A stretch of 64,000 nt of DNA from Mycolicibacterium crocinum (GTDB taxonomy: Bacteria > Actinomycetota > Actinomycetes > Mycobacteriales > Mycobacteriaceae). A program made the translations under genes and the position numbers. The notes beneath the pieces were generated by a model. That model was given only the letters and a program-made list of their open reading frames with translations, did not search any database and was not told where the DNA came from. The stretch spans positions 5,270,001-5,334,000 of the forward strand of contig NZ_CP092362.2 in assembly GCF_022370635.2 (NCBI RefSeq), in the 5' to 3' direction. Below are positions 58,460 to 64,000 of this stretch, in pieces. The number at the start of each line of letters is the position of its first letter. Position 1 is the stretch's first letter.

Positions 58460-59671
58460 CTACACCAGCACCGGCTTCGACGGGGTGAACACCACCGGCA
58501 TCGCCTCCAGGCCGCTGACAAAATTCGCCGGCCGCAGGGGCAGCGCGGATTCGTCGGCCAACCGCAGGTCCGGCAGCCGTTCGAGCACCTTGCGCACCAT
58601 GGTGCTCAGCTCGAGGCGGGCCAGCTGATTTCCGAGGCAGAAGTGCGTTCCGAAGCCGAATGCCAAGTGGCTGTTCGGGTTTCGATCAATCCGGAAATTT
58701 TCCGGATCGCCGAACACGGATTCGTCGAAGTTGGCGCCCTCGAACATCAACAGCATCTTCTCGCCCTCACGCAACTGAGTCCCGTGGAACTCGACATCGC
58801 GCATGGCGGTTCGGGCCATGTTCTTCACCGGGGAGGTCCAGCGCAGCATCTCCTCGATCGCACCGGGCAACAGGCTGTGGTCGGCCACCAGGCGCTGCCA
58901 CTGATCATGATGGCGCACAAGCTGTTCGGTGCCGCCCGACAGCGTGTGGCGGGTGGTCTCGTCCCCGCCGATGAGGATCAGCAGCGTCTCCATGATGATT
59001 TCCTGGTCGTCCAGGCGCGAGCCTTCGACCTCGGAGTTGACCAGGATCGAGAACAGATCGTCGGTCGGCTCGGCCCGACGCTTGGCGATCGTCTCGGTGG
59101 CGTAGGCGGAGTACCCGGCGAACGCGTCCATGACGGCTTGCAGGGTCTCGGCGTCGGCGGCGGAGTTCAAGCCGCACACCAGGTCGTCGGACCACTTCAA
59201 CAGTGTCGAGCGCTCTTCGGGCAGCACGCCCAGCATGTCGCCGATGACGGCCATGGGCAGCGGCGCGGCGATGTCGCGGACGAAATCACACTCCCCCCGC
59301 TCGCACACCGCGTCGATCAACGTGTCACACAGGGTGTCGATCCCGGCGACCTTGTCCATCACGCGCTTACGGGTGAAGCCGGCGTTGACGAGCTTGCGCC
59401 GCAACAGATGTCCGGGATCGTCCATGTCGATCATGTACGGCATGCCGGGGTTGTCCGGGCGGATACCTCCGGTATTGGAGAAGGTTTCGGGATCGCGCTC
59501 GGCGTCGATCACGGCCTGGTAGCTCGCCGCGGCGGCCAGGCCGTTGCGGTCGCGAAACACCGGCTCGTTGGCCCGCATCCAGCGATACGCTTCGCGCGCA
59601 CCGCCGTCGGCGTAAAAATTGCCGTCGGTCAGATCGACGTCCGGCTTGGCCGGCGCCAGAGTGCCTGTCAT
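58460..59671 (-). CDS. cyp142: cytochrome P450 CYP142 (cholesterol C26/27 hydroxylase)
   Basis: 403 residues. I-helix GGDETTRHTLSGG, ExxR at Glu274-Arg277 (EMLR), heme-binding FGFGTHFCLGNQLA with Cys345, and ERLPDLRLADE near the end. The pattern fits CYP142A, which oxidizes the terminal carbon of cholesterol/cholestenone to the acid, backing up CYP125. It is the entry step for FadD19. No clear KstR box is seen in the 50-bp gap to the divergent Rv3519-like gene. Confidence 0.92.
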   Translation of the reverse strand: MTGTLAPAKPDVDLTDGNFYADGGAREAYRWMRANEPVFRDRNGLAAAASYQAVIDAERDPETFSNTGGIRPDNPGMPYMIDMDDPGHLLRRKLVNAGFTRKRVMDKVAGIDTLCDTLIDAVCERGECDFVRDIAAPLPMAVIGDMLGVLPEERSTLLKWSDDLVCGLNSAADAETLQAVMDAFAGYSAYATETIAKRRAEPTDDLFSILVNSEVEGSRLDDQEIIMETLLILIGGDETTRHTLSGGTEQLVRHHDQWQRLVADHSLLPGAIEEMLRWTSPVKNMARTAMRDVEFHGTQLREGEKMLLMFEGANFDESVFGDPENFRIDRNPNSHLAFGFGTHFCLGNQLARLELSTMVRKVLERLPDLRLADESALPLRPANFVSGLEAMPVVFTPSKPVLV

Positions 59672-59745
59672 CTCGTTCCCTCCACTAAAACTTTCTCAAC
59701 GCGGGTTCTGTCCACTCGGATGTGAAAGCGGTTTACAGTGACCGC

Positions 59746-60465
59746 ATGTCTGATTCGCAGCACACGATTGCCGGCACGGTGCTCACCATGCCGGTGCGAA
59801 TTCGCAAGGCCGACGTCCACACGGCTATGTTCTCGGTTCCGGCCGATGCCGCGCAGCGACTTGTCGATTACAGCGGATTGAAGGTCTGCGAATTCCGGCC
59901 CGGCCGAGCGGTGGTCAACCTGATGCTGGCCCGCTACATCGACGGCGATCTGGGCAAGTACCACGAATTCGGCACGTGCGTGATGGTCAATCCCCCGGGC
60001 TCGAATGCCTCTGGCCTCAGGGCACTCGGCGACGCCGCGGCGTTCATCCACCACCTGCCCGTCGATCAGTCCTTCACGTTGGAGGCCGGCCGTACGATCT
60101 GGGGCTTCCCCAAGATCATGGCGGACTTCAACGTTCGCGAATCCAACCCGTTCACCTTCGATGTGAGCGAGAACGGGTCGCTGATCGCCGGCATCGAGTT
60201 CCACCGGGGTCTGCCGATCCCGTCGCTGCGGCCGCGCACCCAGGTGCTCAAGACCTACACCTTCGCCGACGGCACCACCCGCGAGGTGCCCTGGGAGATG
60301 AAGAACTCCGGAGTTCGCTTCCGCCCGGGCGGCGCCACGCTGCGCCTCGGCGATCATCCGTACGCCAAAGAGCTGGCCACACTGGGGCTGCCGAAGCGCG
60401 CGATGGTGTCGGGATCGGTCGCCCACGTCGAGATGACGTTCGGCGACGCCCACATCCTGCGCTGA
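59746..60465 (+). CDS. acetoacetate decarboxylase-family protein, Rv3519-like
   Basis: 239 residues from ATG 59746 (GTG 59722 is an alternative). The fold of the acetoacetate decarboxylase family is suggested by LVDYSGLKVCEFRPGRAVVNLMLARYIDGDLGKYHEFGTCVMV and TIWGFPKIMADF. The last segment holds the Lys usual for the Schiff base (FPK), though other family members work without it. In the cholesterol region of M. tuberculosis the same order (cyp142, Rv3519, Rv3520c, Rv3521) is found. Function unproven. Confidence 0.82.
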   Translation: MSDSQHTIAGTVLTMPVRIRKADVHTAMFSVPADAAQRLVDYSGLKVCEFRPGRAVVNLMLARYIDGDLGKYHEFGTCVMVNPPGSNASGLRALGDAAAFIHHLPVDQSFTLEAGRTIWGFPKIMADFNVRESNPFTFDVSENGSLIAGIEFHRGLPIPSLRPRTQVLKTYTFADGTTREVPWEMKNSGVRFRPGGATLRLGDHPYAKELATLGLPKRAMVSGSVAHVEMTFGDAHILR

Positions 60466-60523
60466 GCGCCCGAACGTCATCCGGTCAATCTAGAGCCCGG
60501 ACTAGACAACTCGCAAGAAGTGT

Positions 60524-61555
60524 CTACAGCAGGTCGGCGGCTTCGCGGATCTGCTCGGGAGTCCGCGCGCCGATGACCATCATCGTCACGCCGGCGGCTT
60601 CCCACGCGGCGATCTGTTTGCGCACGTAGTCGATGTCGCCGACGATCGCCGAGTCGTCGACGAGCTCGTCGGGAACAGCCTTGGCGGCGTCGTCCTTGCG
60701 GTCGCTGCGGAACAGCCTGGTGACCTCGTCGACGACCTCGGAGTAGCCCATCCGCCGATAGACATCGGCGTGGAAGTTGGTGTCCTCAGCGCCCATTCCG
60801 CCCATGTAGAGCGCCAGGTGCGGCTTGATCAGATCCAGGATCGAGGAGCGGTCGTCGGTGATGACCACCTGCGCGGTCGCGCAGATCTCGAAGTCTTCCC
60901 GGCTGCGGCGTGCCCCGGGGCGGGCGAAGCCCTCGTCGAGCCACTCGTTGTACATCGGCGCCAGCCGCGGGGAGTAGAAGATCGGCAGCCATCCGTCGCA
61001 GATCTCGGCGGCCAGCGCGACGTTCTTCGGGCCCTCGGCGCCCAGCATGATCGGGATGTCGGCGCGCAGCGGATGCACGATCGGCTTGAGCGGCTTGCCC
61101 AAACCGGTGGTGCCCTCACCGCTCAACGGCAGCGGGTAGTGCGGGCCGGCGCTGGTGACCGGGGCTTCGCGCGCCCAGACCTGCCGGATGATGTCGATGT
61201 ACTCGCGGGTGCGCGCCAGCGGCTTCGGGAACTTCTGCCCGTACCATCCTTCGACAACCTGCGGTCCGGAGACGCCGAGGCCGAGGATGTGCCGGCCCCC
61301 GGAAAGGTGGTCCAGCGTCAGCGATGCCATCGCACACGCGGTCGGGGTGCGCGCCGAGAGTTGCACCACCGAGGTGCCCAGGCGCATCCGGGTGGTTTCC
61401 CGGCCCCACCACGCCAGCGGGGTGAACGCATCCGACCCCCATGCCTCGGCCGTGAACACCGTGTCGAAGCCGGCCTCCTCGGCCACGGCCACGAGTTCGG
61501 CGTGATTTGTCGGGGGTTGTGCGCTCCAGTATCCGAGTTGCAGACCCAGCTTCAT
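60524..61555 (-). CDS. LLM-class F420-dependent oxidoreductase, Rv3520c-like
   Basis: 343 residues from ATG 61555. The luciferase-like barrel shows MKLGLQLGYWSAQPP, FTAEAWGSDAFTPLAWW, LGLGVSGPQVVEGWYGQKFPKPLARTREYI and IMLGAEGPKNVALAAEICDGWLP. Mycobacterial relatives use reduced F420. Substrate unknown; a shared KstR box with the Rv3521-like gene implies a steroid role. Confidence 0.88.
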   Translation of the reverse strand: MKLGLQLGYWSAQPPTNHAELVAVAEEAGFDTVFTAEAWGSDAFTPLAWWGRETTRMRLGTSVVQLSARTPTACAMASLTLDHLSGGRHILGLGVSGPQVVEGWYGQKFPKPLARTREYIDIIRQVWAREAPVTSAGPHYPLPLSGEGTTGLGKPLKPIVHPLRADIPIMLGAEGPKNVALAAEICDGWLPIFYSPRLAPMYNEWLDEGFARPGARRSREDFEICATAQVVITDDRSSILDLIKPHLALYMGGMGAEDTNFHADVYRRMGYSEVVDEVTRLFRSDRKDDAAKAVPDELVDDSAIVGDIDYVRKQIAAWEAAGVTMMVIGARTPEQIREAADLL

Positions 61556-61599
61556 CGGTGCCGCCTTTCTGGCCGGGACACGGTCCTTGCCACGATTCT

Positions 61600-61613
61600 T
61601 AGAACCTGTTCTA
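61600..61613. promoter_or_regulatory. KstR box between the Rv3520c-like and Rv3521-like genes
   Basis: TAGAACCTGTTCTA has perfect TAGAAC/GTTCTA arms around a CT centre. It is 45 bp before the F420 gene and only 9 bp before the GTG of the plus-strand gene. Confidence 0.9.
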
Positions 61614-61622
61614 CTCGATGAT

Positions 61623-62615
61623 GTGACCACCAGCCAAAGCAGCCCGGTGCAGATCGACGCGCATCAGAAGCCCCTTTCGGCACCGCTGAAGCTGTCATTC
61701 GACTACACCCGTTCAGTCGGACCACTCCTCGGCCAGTTCTTCACCGCACTGCGTGAGCGACGCATCCTCGGTGTCCGCGGCTCGGACGGGCGGGTGCTCG
61801 TACCACCCGCTGAGTATGACCCCGTCACCTATGCGCCGTTGACGGAGGTGGTACCGGTCGCCAGCGTCGGGACGATTCAGTCGTGGACCTGGCAGTCCGA
61901 GCCGCTGGAGGGCCAGCCGCTGGACAAGCCGTTCGCGTGGGCGCTGATCAAACTCGACGGCGCGGACACCACGATGCTGCATGCCGTCGCCGCCGACTCG
62001 TCCGAGCAGATCAGCACCGGGGCGCGGGTGCACGCGCACTGGATCGACGAACCGGTCGGCGCGATCACCGACATCGCGTACTTCGAGCTCGGAGACACTG
62101 AGGAAAGCGTGCCCGCCGGTGGTGACGACCGCGAGCCGGTGACCATCTTGGTCTCGCCCAGCAGCATCGAAATCCAGCACACCGCATCACTTCCCGAGAC
62201 GACGTTCTTGCGCGGCCTCGAGGACGGCAAGCTGCTCGGCGCCCGTACCGGGGAGAACGGCAAGGTCTACTTCCCGCCCAAGGAAGCCGATCCCGCGACC
62301 GGGCTGGAGCTCGACAACTTTGTCGAGCTCCCCGACAAGGGCACCGTCACCACGTTCGCGATCATCAACATCCCGTTCGCCGGTCAGCGCATCAAGCCGC
62401 CGTATGTCGCGGCGTATGTGTTGCTCGACGGCGCCGATATCCCCTTCCTGCACCTGATTCAGGAGATCGACGTCGCGGACGTGCGGATGGGCATGCGGGT
62501 GCAGGCGGTGTGGAAGCCCCGCGAGGAATGGGGCCTGGGCATCGACAACATCGAGTACTTCAAACCGACCGGCGAACCCGACGCCGATTACGACACCTAC
62601 AAGCACCACCTCTAA
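61623..62615 (+). CDS. duplicated DUF35/OB-fold protein, Rv3521-like thiolase partner
   Basis: 330 residues from GTG 61623. Two DUF35-like halves: RSVGPLLGQFFTALRERRILGVRGSDGRVLVPP, and ETTFLRGLEDGKLLGARTGENGKVYFPP. OB-strand segments end each (WALIKLDGADTTMLHAV; AYVLLDGADIPFLHLI). There is no Cys anywhere, so the zinc ribbon of typical DUF35 proteins is lost. DUF35 proteins pair with Ltp thiolase-fold enzymes in steroid side-chain cleavage, and ltp4 follows at 13 bp. With no ribosome site before the GTG, the mRNA may be leaderless. Confidence 0.85.
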   Translation: MTTSQSSPVQIDAHQKPLSAPLKLSFDYTRSVGPLLGQFFTALRERRILGVRGSDGRVLVPPAEYDPVTYAPLTEVVPVASVGTIQSWTWQSEPLEGQPLDKPFAWALIKLDGADTTMLHAVAADSSEQISTGARVHAHWIDEPVGAITDIAYFELGDTEESVPAGGDDREPVTILVSPSSIEIQHTASLPETTFLRGLEDGKLLGARTGENGKVYFPPKEADPATGLELDNFVELPDKGTVTTFAIINIPFAGQRIKPPYVAAYVLLDGADIPFLHLIQEIDVADVRMGMRVQAVWKPREEWGLGIDNIEYFKPTGEPDADYDTYKHHL

Positions 62616-62628
62616 AGGGAATCGCCAC

Positions 62629-63693
62629 ATGACATTTCGCGATGTAGCGGTCGTCGGCTTCGAACACGCCCCGCACGTGCGGCGCACCGACGGCACCACC
62701 AACGGCGTCGAGATGCTGATGCCGTGTTTCCACCGGCTCTACGAAGAGCTCGGCCTGAAGCAGACCGACATCGGCTTCTGGTGCTCCGGCTCGTCGGATT
62801 ACCTTGCCGGACGCGCCTTTTCGTTCATCTCGGCCATCGACTCGATCGGGGCGGTGCCGCCGATCAACGAATCGCACGTCGAGATGGACGCCGCGTGGGC
62901 GCTCTACGAGGCCTACATCAAGATCCTGACCGGTGAAGTCGACACCGCCCTGGTGTACGGCTTCGGCAAGTCCTCGGCAGGCACGCTGCGCCGGGTGCTG
63001 GCCCTGCAGACCGACCCGTACACCGTCGCGCCGCTGTGGCCCGATTCGGTGTCGATGGCGGGACTGCAGGCGCGGTTCGGGCTGGATTCGGGCAAGTGGA
63101 CCGAAGAGCAGATGGCCCAGGTCGCCCTGGATTCGTTGGCGGCGGCCCAGCGCGTCGACTCCGAGAAGCCGGCGAAGAGCATCGACGAGCTGCTGTCACG
63201 GCCGTATTTCGCAGATCCGTTGCGGCGCCACGACATCGCGCCGATCACCGATGGTGCGTCGGCCATCGTGCTGGCGGCCGGGGACAAGGCCCGCGAGCTT
63301 CGCGAGAACCCGGCGTGGATCACCGGTTTCGAGCACCGCATCGAGACACCGGTGCTCGGCGCCCGTGACCTCACGACCTCGCCGTCCACCGCGGCGTCAG
63401 CCAAGGTGGCCACCGGCGGAGACACCGGCTCGATCGAGATCGCTGAGATCTACGCTCCGTTCAGCCACCAGCAGTTGATCCTCACCGAGGCCATCGGCCT
63501 GCCGGAGTCGACGAAGATCAACCCGTCGGGCGGGGCGTTGGCCGCCAACCCCATGTTCTCGGCCGGCCTGGAGCGGATCGGCTTCGCCGCCCGGCACATC
63601 TTCAACGGTTCAGCAGGTCGCGTCCTGGCTCATGCCACCAGCGGCCCTGCGCTGCAACAGAATCTGGTCGCGGTCCTGGAGGGCAAGAACTGA
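62629..63693 (+). CDS. ltp4: thiolase-fold lipid-transfer protein Ltp4
   Basis: 354 residues. Thiolase/SCP-x fold: MTFRDVAVVGFEHAPH, FWCSGSSDYLAGRAFSFI, ALVYGFGKSS, ITDGASAIVLAAGDKA, INPSGGALAANPMFSAGLER. Ltp proteins of this kind act as thiolases or retroaldolases in cholesterol side-chain removal together with DUF35 partners. Ends with TGATG, coupling to ltp3. Confidence 0.88.
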   Translation: MTFRDVAVVGFEHAPHVRRTDGTTNGVEMLMPCFHRLYEELGLKQTDIGFWCSGSSDYLAGRAFSFISAIDSIGAVPPINESHVEMDAAWALYEAYIKILTGEVDTALVYGFGKSSAGTLRRVLALQTDPYTVAPLWPDSVSMAGLQARFGLDSGKWTEEQMAQVALDSLAAAQRVDSEKPAKSIDELLSRPYFADPLRRHDIAPITDGASAIVLAAGDKARELRENPAWITGFEHRIETPVLGARDLTTSPSTAASAKVATGGDTGSIEIAEIYAPFSHQQLILTEAIGLPESTKINPSGGALAANPMFSAGLERIGFAARHIFNGSAGRVLAHATSGPALQQNLVAVLEGKN

Positions 63694-64000
63694 TGGCTAA
63701 AAAGCTCGCTGCTGTTCTCGGCACCGGACAGACGAAGTACGTCGCCAAACGCAAAGACGTCTCGATGAACGGTCTGGTGCGCGAGGCGATCGACCGTGCA
63801 CTGGAAGACTCGGGATCGACGTTCGACGACATCGACGCTGTCGTCGTCGGCAAGGCGCCCGACTTCTTCGAGGGCGTGATGATGCCCGAACTGTTCATGG
63901 CCGACGCCGTCGGTGCAACCAACAAGCCGCTGATCCGGGTGCACACCGCGGGTTCGGTCGGCGGGTCGACCGCGATCGTCGCCGCCAGCCTGGTGCAGTC
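63693..64000 (+). CDS. ltp3: thiolase-fold lipid-transfer protein Ltp3, 5' part; continues past window
   Basis: The first 102 codons are visible from ATG 63693: AVLGTGQTKYVAKRKDVSMNG, SGSTFDDIDAVVVGKAPDFFEGVMMPELFM, then RVHTAGSVGGSTAIVAASLVQ. This is the thiolase N-terminal domain, with HTAGSVGGSTA at the usual active-site loop position and Ala where the nucleophile Cys is found in classical thiolases. Translationally coupled to ltp4. The order DUF35-ltp4-ltp3 matches Rv3521-Rv3523. Confidence 0.88.
   Translation, partial: MAKKLAAVLGTGQTKYVAKRKDVSMNGLVREAIDRALEDSGSTFDDIDAVVVGKAPDFFEGVMMPELFMADAVGATNKPLIRVHTAGSVGGSTAIVAASLVQ

Noticed and set aside
59672..59745. KstR box in the cyp142 / Rv3519-like gap
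   Set aside because: The best stretch (AAC-gcgg-GTT near 59698) has four instead of two bases between the half-sites.

Overview
The window is high-GC actinobacterial DNA from a fast-growing Mycobacterium (Mycolicibacterium). The basis is near-verbatim PhoP and PhoR sequences, a complete mce4 (cholesterol uptake) operon, and the KstR-type steroid catabolism cluster in the gene order otsA, mce4, hsd4A, fadE26/27, fadD17, fadD19, echA19, cyp142, ltp4/ltp3. All identifications come from reading the sequence and from memory of families; no search was run. I see no insertion sequences, prophage, CRISPR array or PE/PPE genes.

Region 1 (1-9.5 kb): the 3' end of an old-yellow-enzyme-type reductase, an Rv0760c-like NTF2-fold protein and an SDR. 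Then come two lipid-linked glycosyltransferases, a HIT hydrolase, and phoPR with a good PhoP box. Divergent from phoP is a protein carrying ten decapeptide repeats, followed by tRNA-Thr(UGU) and an HNH nuclease. Region 2 (9.5-18.8 kb): a GAF-GGEEF diguanylate cyclase, a DUF2127 membrane protein, and a minus-strand cassette with a TPP enzyme, membrane proteins, a GMC dehydrogenase with its subunit 3, and an enolase-superfamily enzyme. A divergent MarR gene faces this cassette. Region 3 (18.8-28.3 kb): a secreted metalloprotease, a lipoprotein, a GAP-family exporter, amtB (with Glu in place of the first twin-His), DUF427 and DUF1232 proteins, and a molybdenum hydroxylase. Its large subunit gene converges on its medium and small subunit genes, and both promoters carry the same operator-like sequence.

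Region 4 (28.5-35.1 kb): an LCP cell-wall ligase, a beta-hydroxyacid dehydrogenase, an SDR, three tandem small secreted proteins, a 54-aa protein and otsA. Region 5 (35.1-46.9 kb, minus strand): two Mce-associated proteins, mce4F-A, yrbE4B-A, hsd4A and fdxD. Region 6 (47-64 kb): sterol side-chain beta-oxidation genes (fadE26/27, fadD17, fadD19, echA19, ltp4, ltp3 start), cyp142, ilvX-like, amidohydrolase, nitronate monooxygenase-like, Rv3519-3521-like genes and two cutinases.

The logic of regions 5-6 is import of cholesterol by Mce4, side-chain oxidation by CYP142, CoA activation by FadD19/FadD17, dehydrogenation by FadE26/27, hydration by EchA19, dehydrogenation by Hsd4A, and thiolysis or aldol cleavage by Ltp proteins. 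KstR palindromes stand in the divergent promoters at 46.9, 56.7 and 61.6 kb, two more lie ahead of yrbE4A, and one candidate lies before the SDR at 31.8 kb.

Most worth checking: the shared operator of the split molybdenum hydroxylase, the missing start codon of yrbE4A, the AmtB Glu169 variant, the decapeptide-repeat protein beside phoP, and the MarR-linked oxidation cassette.
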